Positions 26,460 to 36,945 are shown, counted from the first letter of the stretch. The stretch: DNA of 64,000 nucleotides from Collinsella ureilytica (GCF_019795105.1 NZ_JAIMFO010000004.1:248001-312000), one strand, 5' to 3'. Made by a program: numbers and translations. Notes: a model not told the origin generated them from the letters alone.

Positions 26460-27335
26460 CTAGTGCGCTGGTGGAGAAGCAATCTTTTTGAGGTAACGAC
26501 CATAGTCAGCCTTTCCAAAGGCATCAGCTGCCTCAAGCACGCGATCGCGACCAATCCAACCAGCGTTATAAGAAATCTCCTCAAGAGAAGCAATCTTCAC
26601 GCCCTGGCTTTTTTCAATCACTCGAATAAACTCTCCTGCATCATATAGAGAGTCCACGGTGCCTGTATCAAACCATGCATAGCCGCGTCCAAGCGTTGTG
26701 ACGTGTAAGCTTCCGTCTTCAAGATACATACGATTCAAATCAGTGATTTCATATTCACCACGAGCAGATGGCTTTACCTGCCGAGCAAAATCGCAAACCC
26801 GCTCATCGTAAAAGTACAGCCCCGTTACGCAATAATTTGATCGCGGGCGTTCGGGCTTTTCTTCAATAGAAATTGCCCGTCCTGACGCATCGAACTCGAC
26901 CACACCAAAGCGCTCAGGATCCTCAACATGGTAGCCAAATACCGTAGCGCCGGTTTTGCGACCTGCAGCCTGAGCAAGATATGAGCCCAAACCACTACCG
27001 TAAAAAATATTATCTCCTAAAATCAGAGCACAACGATCGCCATCGATGAAAGACTCACCAATCGTAAATGCTCGAGCGAGTCCATCAGGCTCAGGCTGCA
27101 CCGCATATGAGAGGTTCAAGCCTAAACGCGATCCATCCTTAAACAGGCGCTCAAAATTCGGCAGATCAGATGGAGTGGAAATGATCAATATGTCCCGAAT
27201 GCCTGCCATCATAAGCACTGACAGAGGATAGTAGATCATTGGTTTATCGTATACAGGCAGCAACTGCTTCGACGTCACAGTTGTAAGCGGATGCAAGCGT
27301 GTCCCTGCTCCACCAGCAAGAATAATGCCTTTCAT
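26460..27335 (-). CDS. rfbA: Glucose-1-phosphate thymidylyltransferase
   Basis: 291 residues, normal length for RfbA. Nucleotidyl-transferase signature [11 protein letters not shown] at 8-18, [17 protein letters not shown] and the ILGDNIFYG metal site are intact. It makes dTDP-glucose from glucose-1-phosphate and dTTP and opens the operon. ATG after AAGGGAG. Upstream lies the 3' end of the GH25-NlpC/P60 gene, 23 bases away, so its transcription may partly come from there. Confidence 0.96.
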   Translation of the reverse strand: MKGIILAGGAGTRLHPLTTVTSKQLLPVYDKPMIYYPLSVLMMAGIRDILIISTPSDLPNFERLFKDGSRLGLNLSYAVQPEPDGLARAFTIGESFIDGDRCALILGDNIFYGSGLGSYLAQAAGRKTGATVFGYHVEDPERFGVVEFDASGRAISIEEKPERPRSNYCVTGLYFYDERVCDFARQVKPSARGEYEITDLNRMYLEDGSLHVTTLGRGYAWFDTGTVDSLYDAGEFIRVIEKSQGVKIASLEEISYNAGWIGRDRVLEAADAFGKADYGRYLKKIASPPAH

Positions 27336-27358
27336 GACTCTCCCTTAGCAATCGGCAT

Positions 27359-29635
27359 CTATACGAACGGACGACCGACGGCAAGAATCGGTGTAGACGA
27401 GTAAACGTTCGAGATTCTAACACCCGACCTTGAAGGATAGGCCTCGATAATGCGATCTCCACCGAGGTAGATTGAAACGTGACCTTGAGTGAAGATCAAA
27501 TCTCCTGGCTCTCGCTCATCAAAAGAGACATGCTTAAACCGTCCATGCAGGCGCATGAAATTTGCATACTGGTCATGGCCGGGCGTGTAATAGTGATCCC
27601 ACGGCGTCATAGGATGCAAGTTCATACCGGCTGCGTACAGAGACTGCATCACGAGACCCGCGCAATCTACACCCACACCCGGCGCGCATGCATAATTCCA
27701 CTTGTACGGCGTTCCTAGATACTCCATGGCTCGGGTGATCATAGCGTTCACACAGTCTTGTCGCGAAGACCACAGGCCGATTCGCGAGGGTGTGCGGTAC
27801 CCAAAGATACCGTTATCTTGCATCCAAAACGAAACCGTCCGGCTCGAGACTTGATAGTACTGTGGCGGATTTTGATAGCCCAGCTTTGTGCACCGACCAC
27901 TACGATAATCAAAGAAGCGATCGTATCCATCCAAGCGAACAGTTCCCGTTGCCATGGTTCCGTTGCTATGGAAGTAGAACCAATTGCCGTTCTGCTCCAT
28001 CCAACCATAGGTAACAAGGCCATTATCCTTAAAGAAATACCAAGAACCATCAACCTCGCGCCAACCGCGAGCCATGACACCGCTTGAACGATCAGAGAAA
28101 TACCAAATGTTCGGAGCGCCATTTAAGGTATACCAGCCATACCAGAGGTGCCCATCTTGAGCATCCATCCGATAGCGCTTGCCACCCAAATCTAACCAGC
28201 CCTTTTTCAGCTGGCCGGTGGACGTATCAGCGTAATACCATGTATGAGGAGCACCATTGACGGTAAACCAGCCATACCAGAGGTGGCCATCTTGCGCGTC
28301 CATGCGATAGCGCTTGCCGCCTATATCCAACCAGCCACGGTGCAATTCGCCCGTCTGACTGTCAGAGTAGTACCAGGTATTTGGAGCACCATCTACGGTG
28401 TACCAGCCATACCAGAGGTGTCCATCTAGGGCATCCATTCGATAACGACGCCCTTCAAGATCCAGCCATCCCCGATGGAGCGTACCATCCTCGTGATAGT
28501 AATAACGTCTATCGCCGCGTGTAACCCATCCTTTATTCCCAATAGATCTGATCTTTTTAAAGCTATAGTTGAGGTCTACATACCCACGAATACCATCTAC
28601 ACTCGCTTTACTGGAACATTGCCAGATACTGCAAGAACCGGTATAGGATAGGGTGTCATTGTACTGAGCAACCCAACGATCCCAACGATTGAATGAGCCA
28701 TCCGTGAGATACGTTTCCCACCAATGCAAATTTGCATAGACTCCTGGCTCATAACCAGCATCAGCTATGGCAGTACAAAATGCATGCGCCATGGCAGCAA
28801 AGGTGGCAGGACCTCCCTCAACCGGGCGACGATGACCAGTGTTATCAACACCTGCTGGACGTCCCGTATCTGGATCTTCATTTTCCATATCAAAATAAAT
28901 TGGCAGCGAAAGATCGGCAGGACTCACGCCTGCTCGTCTGAGCGTTGCCAATGCCCATATAGCCTCCTGACGAGCAGAAGACCAGTCCCAGGCATAGCTG
29001 TAGAGATACAGGCCGAAGGGGATTCCGTTGCGCTTGCAACCAGCAATATTTGCAGCAAATTGATCATCGGGCTCACCGACTCCAAAGCCCAAACGAAAGA
29101 TTGCAAAACTCACCCCTGCCGCACGAGCGCGCTCCCAATCAACCTTACCGTTTGCATAACTAACATCGACACCCCAGCCAGTTGCGTTAGAAGGCATGGG
29201 CGGCACTGATACCGATCTCCGGCTCCGCAACCGCGCTCCTGTGGCAGCAATCTGCTCTCCTGCCTGAAGACGCCAAGAATACGCCAGACGAGGATCAGAC
29301 GATGGTGTATCTGAAAGAGTCTCGGCTGGGTCCTCACCCTGATCGGTGCCCTCAGGTGTATCCGTGCTCGCAGACTCAACACTATCCAAGTCTGTAGCGC
29401 TCTCAGCTAACGCAGACGCATCTGCAGACGAGAGCTCATCTGCCGCCTCCAGATCAGTTACAGGATCTGTTTGCACAGGAGTATCCGTAGATACGAGAGG
29501 AACGCTACTGGCTGCAGCCTCTTCACCAGTTGCCGCCGAGCTGATCTCAGCTGCAGCGGTAAACGGGTGAAGAAGTGCAGAAACGAGCAATAAAGAAGCG
29601 GCGCACGCGCTCACAGCGGGACGAAAACGAGACAT
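27359..29635 (-). CDS. Secreted GH25 muramidase - wall-binding repeats - NlpC/P60 peptidase
   Basis: Modular 758-residue peptidoglycan hydrolase. Signal peptide ends near residue 29 (TAAA-E); acidic Ser/Thr-rich linker to about 145; GH25 lysozyme domain 153-350 with Asp157, Asp249 and Glu251 in the expected places; ten wall-binding repeats (about 368-575) of the same type as in the L,D-transpeptidase; C-terminal NlpC/P60 domain with Cys658 and His719. It can therefore cut both glycan and peptide. Start ATG 29635 has AAGGAGG three bases upstream; the frame opens 13 codons earlier. Confidence 0.92.
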   Translation of the reverse strand: MSRFRPAVSACAASLLLVSALLHPFTAAAEISSAATGEEAAASSVPLVSTDTPVQTDPVTDLEAADELSSADASALAESATDLDSVESASTDTPEGTDQGEDPAETLSDTPSSDPRLAYSWRLQAGEQIAATGARLRSRRSVSVPPMPSNATGWGVDVSYANGKVDWERARAAGVSFAIFRLGFGVGEPDDQFAANIAGCKRNGIPFGLYLYSYAWDWSSARQEAIWALATLRRAGVSPADLSLPIYFDMENEDPDTGRPAGVDNTGHRRPVEGGPATFAAMAHAFCTAIADAGYEPGVYANLHWWETYLTDGSFNRWDRWVAQYNDTLSYTGSCSIWQCSSKASVDGIRGYVDLNYSFKKIRSIGNKGWVTRGDRRYYYHEDGTLHRGWLDLEGRRYRMDALDGHLWYGWYTVDGAPNTWYYSDSQTGELHRGWLDIGGKRYRMDAQDGHLWYGWFTVNGAPHTWYYADTSTGQLKKGWLDLGGKRYRMDAQDGHLWYGWYTLNGAPNIWYFSDRSSGVMARGWREVDGSWYFFKDNGLVTYGWMEQNGNWFYFHSNGTMATGTVRLDGYDRFFDYRSGRCTKLGYQNPPQYYQVSSRTVSFWMQDNGIFGYRTPSRIGLWSSRQDCVNAMITRAMEYLGTPYKWNYACAPGVGVDCAGLVMQSLYAAGMNLHPMTPWDHYYTPGHDQYANFMRLHGRFKHVSFDEREPGDLIFTQGHVSIYLGGDRIIEAYPSRSGVRISNVYSSTPILAVGRPFV

Positions 29636-29794
29636 GTGCCTCCTTAACAAGAATGCGGAATAAACGCTCTGCACCTATAATACTTGATGCACACTACCCC
29701 TACGAGTTAAGGCTCTATCCCTCCATACCGCCGCTCAAGTCCTCCATTTGTTACCATCTCATACGACTACGCAATTCCGAAGGATCGGAGAACC

Positions 29795-30919
29795 ATGTCA
29801 CGCTACGACTACCTGATCGTCGGTGCCGGCATTACCGGTGCAATCTTTGCTCATGAAGCACGGCGCGCAGGAAAAACCTGCCTCGTAATTGACAGACGGA
29901 AACACACAGCCGGCAATATGTACACGCGCACGGTCTCAGGTATTGAGGTGCACGAGTACGGAGCTCATATTTTTCATACCTCTGACCGCGATGTGTGGAA
30001 CTATGTAAACCGTTTCGCTGAGTTCAATAACTACATCAACTCCCCCATCGCACGGTATAAAGATGAGCTCTATAACATGCCCTTCAATATGAATACCTTC
30101 TCTAAGATGTGGCCTGATGTAGTAACGCCAACAGATGCACGGAAGCGCATTGCGGCACAAATTGCAGCAGAAGATATTGCTGAGCCCACCAACCTTGAAG
30201 AGCAGGCGCTCTCGCTCGTGGGGCGCGATATTTTTGAGAAGCTTGTGCGCGGCTATACAGAAAAGCAATGGGGTCGCTCGTGCTCTGAGTTGCCAGCCCA
30301 TATTATCCGTCGGCTCCCCTGTCGCTTTACTTATGACAATAACTACTTTAATGATCGCTGGCAGGGCATCCCTATCGGGGGCTATACCAAGCTGATTGAT
30401 CGCATGCTTGAAGGCACTGAGGTCAAGCTCAATACTGAGTATCGCGATCTCGTGGCTCAAACTCCAGATATTGCTGATCGCATTATTTATTGCGGACCTA
30501 TTGACGGCTTTTACGACTATGAGCTCGGTACGCTTGAATACCGCAGTCTTCGCTTTGAGACCGAAGAGCTTGAGGAGGAGAACTATCAAGGCGTTGCCGT
30601 GGTGAACTATACCGAGCGCGAGGTTCCATATACGCGCATCATTGAGCACAAGCACTTTGAGTTTGGTGCGCAAGATACAACTGTTATTACCCGCGAGTAT
30701 CCGGCAGACTGGAAGCCCGGAGACGAGCCCTACTATCCGGTTAATAACGAGCGCAATATGCAGCTCTATCAGCGCTATGCGGCGCGAGCAGCAGCAGAGG
30801 ATCGGGTTGTATTTGCTGGTCGCTTAGGTGAATACCGCTACTACGATATGGACAAGGCCGTAGCCGCCGCCTTCCGTCTGGTACAAGCAGAACTGGGGCA
30901 TGAGCCTGCAGCGCACTAA
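29795..30919 (+). CDS. glf: UDP-galactopyranose mutase
   Basis: 374-residue FAD enzyme interconverting UDP-galactopyranose and UDP-galactofuranose. N-terminal FAD motif IVGAGITGAIFA, then HEYGAHIFHTS, the substrate-side FTYDNNYFNDRWQGIPIGGY and the C-terminal GRLGEYRYYDMDKAV all match the family. It is the only plus-strand gene in the glycan region, divergent from the GH25 gene over about 160 bases. It implies galactofuranose in the polymer. ATG with GGAGAACC upstream. Confidence 0.96.
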   Translation: MSRYDYLIVGAGITGAIFAHEARRAGKTCLVIDRRKHTAGNMYTRTVSGIEVHEYGAHIFHTSDRDVWNYVNRFAEFNNYINSPIARYKDELYNMPFNMNTFSKMWPDVVTPTDARKRIAAQIAAEDIAEPTNLEEQALSLVGRDIFEKLVRGYTEKQWGRSCSELPAHIIRRLPCRFTYDNNYFNDRWQGIPIGGYTKLIDRMLEGTEVKLNTEYRDLVAQTPDIADRIIYCGPIDGFYDYELGTLEYRSLRFETEELEEENYQGVAVVNYTEREVPYTRIIEHKHFEFGAQDTTVITREYPADWKPGDEPYYPVNNERNMQLYQRYAARAAAEDRVVFAGRLGEYRYYDMDKAVAAAFRLVQAELGHEPAAH

Positions 30920-30959
30920 GCAAGGACGCGTACGCGAGCGTGCGTGTGCGATTGAGCTT

Positions 30960-32225
30960 TTAGCGAGCTGAGAGACGGTCAATAAGCTCAACGGCTCGAA
31001 GGTAGGACTGAGCGCGATCAAACTCGCGCTCAGCCACCGATCGAGCAGCGTGTCCCAACTTGGTACAGCGCGCTCGGTCATGGCTCAACGCTACGAGTAC
31101 GTCTGCCAAGCCTGCTACATCGCCCGGCTGAACATTGATGCCAAAACCATCTCGGCAAACCTTTGAGCGAAATTCTTTATCCATTGAAGAGTTAATCATG
31201 GGCACACCAGCAGCAAGATAATCGCCAATCTTAGTGGGCACGCTCTGTGGAGCCCCTGCTACCAGCGAGTTCACCACAACGTTTGAGCAAGCCAGGTGCG
31301 CTGCCATTTCTCCATAGGGCAGATAGCCCAAAAAGCGCGCGGGACATGCGGTCTGTTTTGCTACAGACTCAATAGCCGCCCGATCAGGGCCATCGCCTAA
31401 AACGACCAGCTCAATAGCTGGGTTCTCACGCGCGGCACGCGCCACCGCCCGCACCAATGTTGCAAGGTCATACAAAGGCGAGATATTGCCTGCATACGCT
31501 ACACGAAACACCTCATGCGCAGGCGAGGTGAACATTGAGGGAGCACCTTGAGCTGAGCTTTCCCGAATGCTTGCTGCATGCGCCTTTACCTCAGCATCAA
31601 AGGTAGCAAGGTCATTGCCAACATAGAGCACGAGCTTGGGTATATCTTCTGCACGATCGCGAAAGGCACGAGCTGCATAGCTCTCTGATGTCCCCACCAC
31701 CGCATCTGCGAGTGCAAAAGCACGTCGCGCTTGGCGGGCAAAGGGTGCAAATAACAGATCAGAGATAATCGGTACATTGAGTGCCATGCGAAACGCTTCA
31801 GGCCAGAGATCGTTGACATCAATTACAAAGGGAATCTTATGGCGGTGCGCTGAACGAGCTGCGGCAGCTGCCACATCATTGGGGGGAATCTGGCAATAAA
31901 TCAGGTCGTAATCGGGATGCTCATCAAAATAAGCACGCACACGACGCGCCATAACGTGGTGTGCCCAGATGCGCTGCGGACACATATTTGCCGGATACGA
32001 AGGCTCCTCAATAAACCGAACCCGAAACGGATGAGCAGCATAATCCAAGCTGGCTAGATTGCGCTGGCGCTTCTCCCAATGCTGGAAAGACGCCGTAATA
32101 AAATCAACCTCAAAGCCATGCTCGGCGAGCAACGATGCAAGATAGGTATAGCGTGTTGCCCCTCGTACCTCGTTTCCTAGCTTGGCATCTACCGAGAGAA
32201 CAGCAATACGACGAGCTCTACTCAT
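30960..32225 (-). CDS. Family 4 glycosyltransferase
   Basis: 421-residue GT-B enzyme of the WbuB/CapM type. The C-terminal donor domain includes VAYAGNISPLYDLATLVRA, LVVLGDGPDRAAIE and the PTKIGDYLAAGVPMINS stretch that carries the acidic retaining-transferase motif region. Overlapping glycan operon with the two upstream transferases and the ABC exporter. ATG 32225 after GGGAGGG. Donor sugar unknown. Confidence 0.92.
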   Translation of the reverse strand: MSRARRIAVLSVDAKLGNEVRGATRYTYLASLLAEHGFEVDFITASFQHWEKRQRNLASLDYAAHPFRVRFIEEPSYPANMCPQRIWAHHVMARRVRAYFDEHPDYDLIYCQIPPNDVAAAAARSAHRHKIPFVIDVNDLWPEAFRMALNVPIISDLLFAPFARQARRAFALADAVVGTSESYAARAFRDRAEDIPKLVLYVGNDLATFDAEVKAHAASIRESSAQGAPSMFTSPAHEVFRVAYAGNISPLYDLATLVRAVARAARENPAIELVVLGDGPDRAAIESVAKQTACPARFLGYLPYGEMAAHLACSNVVVNSLVAGAPQSVPTKIGDYLAAGVPMINSSMDKEFRSKVCRDGFGINVQPGDVAGLADVLVALSHDRARCTKLGHAARSVAEREFDRAQSYLRAVELIDRLSAR

Positions 32226-32243
32226 CTACAACCACCCTCCCGA

Positions 32244-33398
32244 TCATGAACGCCAGCCTTTCTTGATCCGCTGAATCAAAGCATAGCTGATACCAAGGTA
32301 GTTCAGGATGAGAGCAGACCAGTACCGCCGTTCACCGCGCCGGAACTGCCCAGGGTGAAATTCACGAAGCTTTTTACGAAACTCACGTGCGCGCGCTCGC
32401 CCTCGACGGCGATCTCCGTCAAAAAGCAAGGCTATATTGTAGTGCGTATCAATAAGCAAGTGTACCTTCTCACTCAGGTACGCACGAGCTGGAGCAGCGA
32501 GCGCCTCGCCTGAGATCGTCTGAGGCCCCCGACCCACCTCCACGTCGGCGAGATAGTGCAGAAGCTCCCACACCACACGGGTATGATCTGCCCACCGCTT
32601 TACATAGTTGGTATGGCTCACGCTTTGAGCTGCATTGCCTACCTGGTACTGATAGGTTTCTATATCGAGGTATGCGATCGTTTCTGCAGGCACGCTAGCT
32701 TTTACCACATACTCATAATCCTCGTAAAACGTACGTTCTAACAAGTGAATGCTCAAGCCTTGCAAATAATCGGTACGCGCCGTGAGCGTGTGGATCATGA
32801 TCTGAAAGACCGTATCCCCATTCGTGAGCACCGAAGCAAACGGTAGAGCATGCCCGGTCTCTACACCTTCTGCCAGCGGAAACTCTCGTGAGAGGCCCGT
32901 CACCATATCTACCTCGCGCTTGCGATCTATAACTAGATCAGCATGAAGGTTTGCCAGCGCATTCAGAAAAGCATCAAGTCCCTCGGTATCCATCCAATCG
33001 TCGCCATCGAGCACGCGAAAATATCTGCCGCGCGCAGCCGCAAGCCCGGCGTTAACTGCCGAGCCATGACCGCCGTTCTCTTTGGATACCAACCGAAAAA
33101 TCTCGGGTGCCGTGCGTATAAACTCACGAGCAATAGCTGCCGTGCCATCTCGAGAGCCATCATCAACCACAATGACTTCGAGTCGGCCTGCAAAACGTGG
33201 ATCGGACAAGGAGGTAAGGCCACGGCGAAGATATGCCTCAACGTTATAGCAGGGCATAGCAATGCTCAAAAGCGGACGCGCGGACTCAGGCGTGTCAACA
33301 GAAGCGTCTACGGTCACGCCCTCAAGCTCATCGAGAGCGGCAGGTTCATCATCACGCTCGCGCTCTGCTACCTGTGCCTGAACATCATCTCCTACCAT
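32244..33398 (-). CDS. Family 2 glycosyltransferase
   Basis: 384 residues. An acidic N-terminal stretch of about 42 residues precedes the GT-A core LLSIAMPCYNVEAYL, VDDGSRDGT (78-86) and DGDD (131-134). The C-terminal half is helical and basic. It lies between a GT4 and a GT2 gene, spaced by 18 and 2 bases, so all three are one transcription unit. ATG preceded by GAGGAGG. Sugar specificity not determinable. Confidence 0.92.
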   Translation of the reverse strand: MVGDDVQAQVAERERDDEPAALDELEGVTVDASVDTPESARPLLSIAMPCYNVEAYLRRGLTSLSDPRFAGRLEVIVVDDGSRDGTAAIAREFIRTAPEIFRLVSKENGGHGSAVNAGLAAARGRYFRVLDGDDWMDTEGLDAFLNALANLHADLVIDRKREVDMVTGLSREFPLAEGVETGHALPFASVLTNGDTVFQIMIHTLTARTDYLQGLSIHLLERTFYEDYEYVVKASVPAETIAYLDIETYQYQVGNAAQSVSHTNYVKRWADHTRVVWELLHYLADVEVGRGPQTISGEALAAPARAYLSEKVHLLIDTHYNIALLFDGDRRRGRARAREFRKKLREFHPGQFRRGERRYWSALILNYLGISYALIQRIKKGWRS

Positions 33399-33400
33399 CC

Positions 33401-34489
33401 TTAACCAACCTCCTCTCGAATAACCGCTCCAAAACCTCGGGCTGCTCGAGTGCGCATCACATGCAATACGCGCCCGGTCAGCAGCATCAGATGAGGCTCA
33501 CCGAGGCGCACTAACAGATTTGCCCATCGTGCAAGTCGGCCACCTTTGCCTGTAGCCGCACGCACCAAAAGCACCACCAAAGGATCATTTCTTACTTTGC
33601 GCGCCCACGCGAGACGCTCAGACGCACTCATGCCCGAGCGCGGATCGCAATTGCGCTCCAAGGCAGACATGATATAGCGCGTTAAGCGAACACCCAATCG
33701 AGCCCGTGTATCGGCTCCGTCAAGCCCCCAGCGACGCTGCTGGTTATAGAGCTCTTGCACACGGCGATAATGCAGGTCAAAATACGCCGGCTCAAAGCGA
33801 CCCGTCAAACTTTTGCCAGAAAGAGCCGCAGGCACGCGCTTTGCATAGTGATACGGAGCGTTACGAAGGAGGCACGCAGCATGGGCACGGTCGAGTACGG
33901 CAATATTGAAAAGAATATCCTCGATGAGCGGAGCATCTTCAAAGAGCAGATCGCGAAGCACGTCTCGACGGTACACCTTATTCCACGCAAAGCCTAAAAG
34001 CGTTGCTTCCTCCAGCCCAAGTACCAGCGCGTGGAGCTCTGCGCCTGCATACGTACCCACTGTAGCTGGAAGAATTGCGCGGGAGGCCTGCTGGTTGCCT
34101 GCCTCATCTACCAGCACCTCGGTATAGCCAAAAATTGCCAGATCGGGCGCATCGTCTGTTGTCAGCTCTGCTAGTGCAAGCTCTAAAAAGTCCGGATCAT
34201 AGCAATCGTCGGGATCAGGCATCCAAATAAAGGATCCCCGCGCGGCTGCAAGGCCGGTATTTCGCGCGGCAGACAGTCCACGATTTTTTTCATGGCAGAG
34301 CTTGCGTATACGTGTATCACGCTCGGCGGCTGCTTCTAAAATTGCTCCCACACGATCAGGCGAACCATCATCGACGGCGATGAGTTCCCAGTTTGTTACT
34401 GTCTGTGCCTGCACGCAACGTATGGCAGCGGGTAAATCCTTCGCCACCCGGTAACACGGCATAATGATAGAAACGAGTGGAGCCCCCAT
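33401..34489 (-). CDS. Family 2 glycosyltransferase
   Basis: 362-residue GT-A transferase with VSIIMPCYRVAKDLP, DDGSPDR (40-46) and PDPDD (91-95). It starts five bases after the stop of the ABC ATPase gene and has no clear ribosome-binding site of its own, so translation is probably coupled. Function: addition of a sugar to the exported polymer. Confidence 0.92.
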   Translation of the reverse strand: MGAPLVSIIMPCYRVAKDLPAAIRCVQAQTVTNWELIAVDDGSPDRVGAILEAAAERDTRIRKLCHEKNRGLSAARNTGLAAARGSFIWMPDPDDCYDPDFLELALAELTTDDAPDLAIFGYTEVLVDEAGNQQASRAILPATVGTYAGAELHALVLGLEEATLLGFAWNKVYRRDVLRDLLFEDAPLIEDILFNIAVLDRAHAACLLRNAPYHYAKRVPAALSGKSLTGRFEPAYFDLHYRRVQELYNQQRRWGLDGADTRARLGVRLTRYIMSALERNCDPRSGMSASERLAWARKVRNDPLVVLLVRAATGKGGRLARWANLLVRLGEPHLMLLTGRVLHVMRTRAARGFGAVIREEVG

Positions 34490-34494
34490 TACAA

Positions 34495-35469
34495 TCAGCC
34501 AAACTGTTCACGGTAGGCGCGGCAAACCGCCTCCACCTCATCCACCATGCGGAGCTGGCCTTTCTCAATCCACGCTGCGCGCGTGCAGAGACGCTCCACC
34601 TGCTCGATGGAATGACTCACGAACAAAACGGTTACATTGCCCGAATCGATAAAGCTCTGAATTCTGCGCTCGCATTTTTCTTGGAAAAAGACGTCTCCTA
34701 CAGAAAGCGTCTCGTCCACGATGAGGATATCGGGCTCGACCACCGTGGCAATGGCAAAGGCAATGCGCGCCACCATGCCGCTGGAGTAGTTCTTCATGGG
34801 CATATCAAGAAAGTCTGCAAGCTCGGCAAAGTCCACAATACTATCGAGATGCTCTTGCATGAAGGCGCGATCGTGGCCCAGCAGGGCACCATTTAAAAAG
34901 ATATTCTCCCGCGCAGTCAACTCCAGATCAAAGCCCGCACCCAGCTCAATGAGAGGCGCGATGGATCCGCGCACAGAAACCGAACCTGAGGTAGGCTCCA
35001 AGACGCCTGCAATAACCTTGAGCATGGTGGATTTGCCTGAACCGTTGGTGCCCACCAAGCCCATGACCTCGCCTTTTTTAACCTTAAAGCTCACGTGGTC
35101 TAAGGCGTAAAACTCTTTAAAGAAAAGCTCTCGTTTAACGAGCTTAATAAAATACTCTTTTAGACTATTGAGCTGCTCACTTGCCATATTAAAGACCATC
35201 GTTACGTCGTTGACCTCAACGGCATACTCAGGTGCATGAGAAGCTTGAGATGTTGCGGAAGCACTCACGGCTGGGGAGCTGGCTGCGAGCGCATCCTTGG
35301 CAGGTGTGCTCTCGGCATAAGTCTCACAAGCAGATGTGGTGTCGTTAGCAGATGTGCTCTCGGCATGGGTCTCACATGCGGAGGCTATGTCCGTGGCGGA
35401 ACTCTCCCCCATATGAGCTGCGCAACACGCAGGGGCGCTTGCCTGCATTTCTTTGCTGGTATCTGGCAT
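34495..35469 (-). CDS. ABC transporter ATPase for polysaccharide export (Wzt/TagH type)
   Basis: 324 residues. Walker A GTNGSGKST at 140-148, signature YSSGM and Walker B ILIVDETLS place it with ATPases that export O-antigen, teichoic acid or capsule lipids; it lacks the C-terminal substrate-recognition domain of some Wzt proteins. Odd: the first 80 residues are a low-complexity Ala/Ser/Thr-rich extension with an internal near-repeat (ACETHAEST / ACETYAEST). ATG after AAGGAGG supports that start. Paired with the permease upstream. Confidence 0.93.
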   Translation of the reverse strand: MPDTSKEMQASAPACCAAHMGESSATDIASACETHAESTSANDTTSACETYAESTPAKDALAASSPAVSASATSQASHAPEYAVEVNDVTMVFNMASEQLNSLKEYFIKLVKRELFFKEFYALDHVSFKVKKGEVMGLVGTNGSGKSTMLKVIAGVLEPTSGSVSVRGSIAPLIELGAGFDLELTARENIFLNGALLGHDRAFMQEHLDSIVDFAELADFLDMPMKNYSSGMVARIAFAIATVVEPDILIVDETLSVGDVFFQEKCERRIQSFIDSGNVTVLFVSHSIEQVERLCTRAAWIEKGQLRMVDEVEAVCRAYREQFG

Positions 35470-35478
35470 AGCGCCTCC

Positions 35479-36297
35479 TTAGACGTACAGGATGAACTTG
35501 TGCTCGGTCTTTCGAAACACAAAGATACCAATAAGCATAGCAATCGCCGCCCAAAGCGTGCACATACCCAAAAGTTCTGGTGAGGGTGGGCGCTGCCACA
35601 AGAAAATATCTCTCATAAACTGCAGGTAGTTGTACATTGGGTTAATCTTTACCAAGGAGATAATCCACATGGGAGCATGCTTTGCTTCAAGCAAAGACAA
35701 ATCCCAAAAGATGGGCGTGAGATACGTCCACGCAGTCAGCACCACGCCCCAAAGATGTATGACATCTCTAAAAAAGACTGCAAGCGCGCCGATGGTTAGA
35801 CCAACACCGACGCAGAAGAACATCAAAAGCAAAAGGCCTACGGGTAACCACAGCAAATTAAGGGTTGGCATGATGCGGAAGAAGAGCATCACAATCGCCA
35901 CCGCAATGAGTGAGAAGGAGTAGTTGACCAGGGCAAAGAGCACCTTTTGAACAGGGAAAATATAGCGGTGCACCTTGATCTTTTTCAGTAGCGGTGCCGC
36001 TTGGATGATTGAGGTCAGTGCAGCGTTTGTGGAATCTGCCATAAGTGTAAAGGTAACGTTTCCCACAATGAGGTAGAGCGGAAAGTTCTCTACATTGCTT
36101 CCAAACAGGTAGGAAAACACGATGCTCATAATGACCATCATGAGCAGCGGGTTCAACACACTCCACGCCACACCTAAGAAACTGCGGCGATACTTCAGTT
36201 TGAAATCCTTACCTACAAGCTGCTCTAAGATGAGCAGATCCTTCTTAAAGAAGGCAGGAGGAAAAAGGCCACGTGGTTTTGTAGATGCTGGCGGCAC
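35479..36297 (-). CDS. ABC-2 permease for polysaccharide export (Wzm/TagG type)
   Basis: Membrane partner of the adjacent ATPase, 272 residues with six spans and the family pattern LVGKDFKLKYRRSFLGVAWSVLNPLLMM. I start it at GTG 36297 because GAGGAGG lies nine bases upstream; an ATG 20 codons earlier has no site and encodes an atypical Ser/Arg-rich stretch. First gene of the export/glycosyltransferase unit running to 30960. About 160 bases upstream (36298-36456) hold no recognizable element. Confidence 0.92.
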   Translation of the reverse strand: MPPASTKPRGLFPPAFFKKDLLILEQLVGKDFKLKYRRSFLGVAWSVLNPLLMMVIMSIVFSYLFGSNVENFPLYLIVGNVTFTLMADSTNAALTSIIQAAPLLKKIKVHRYIFPVQKVLFALVNYSFSLIAVAIVMLFFRIMPTLNLLWLPVGLLLLMFFCVGVGLTIGALAVFFRDVIHLWGVVLTAWTYLTPIFWDLSLLEAKHAPMWIISLVKINPMYNYLQFMRDIFLWQRPPSPELLGMCTLWAAIAMLIGIFVFRKTEHKFILYV

Positions 36298-36456
36298 AAA
36301 AACCCGCCTCCTCGTCAACGACAGCGATCTTGAGCATTTGAAATCGCTGGATCTCACAGCGGTTTATGCTACCATCCGCAGCCACCACAGACAAACCAAC
36401 GACGGGCTGCAGCCCTGAGATCCACGATACGGGCACGCACTGCTCTGTGCACTGCG

Positions 36457-36915
36457 CTACGAGCAGCTTTGCGAGGCCGCAGCCTTTGGACCCATCCCTA
36501 GCTCAAGGTTGGGAATATGCGCAAGATCTGCCAGGGTAAAGCCATCAACATAGTGCTCAATAGCCTCTTCAAGCCCAGACCAAAATCTCACGGTAGAACA
36601 CATCTCCGAGCGCGCACAGAGCCCCTCTAAGCCCTCGCACGCAACGGCTCCAGCATCTCCTTCAGCCGCACGCAAGACCTCTCCCGCAGTAATATTTGCG
36701 GCCGGGCGCGCAAGGATATATCCCCCGCCTTTTCCGCGCACACCGCGAATCAAGCCTGCAGCCTGCAAGGGACGAACAAGCTGCTCTAAGTACTTGAGCG
36801 ATATCCGCTCCTTTTCAGCCACCGAACGAAGCGAAACCCGAACCCCACATTCAGCAAAGGCAGCGAGGTGAATCATAAGCCGCAGCGCATAGCGACCCTT
36901 TGATGTAACGAGCAT
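36457..36915 (-). CDS. Rrf2-family iron-sulfur regulator
   Basis: 152-residue winged-helix Rrf2 protein; helix-turn-helix SLRSVAEKERISLKYLEQLVRPL, wing RGKGGGY, and three cysteines spaced C-x6-C-x5-C (CEGLEGLCARSEMC) that in IscR/SufR-like members hold an Fe-S cluster. It is the last gene of the suf operon, implying feedback control of cluster synthesis. GGGAGGG stands just before ATG 36915. Confidence 0.9.
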   Translation of the reverse strand: MLVTSKGRYALRLMIHLAAFAECGVRVSLRSVAEKERISLKYLEQLVRPLQAAGLIRGVRGKGGGYILARPAANITAGEVLRAAEGDAGAVACEGLEGLCARSEMCSTVRFWSGLEEAIEHYVDGFTLADLAHIPNLELGMGPKAAASQSCS

Positions 36916-36945
36916 ATTCCCTCCCTCGCTGCGCTCAGCGCGAAC

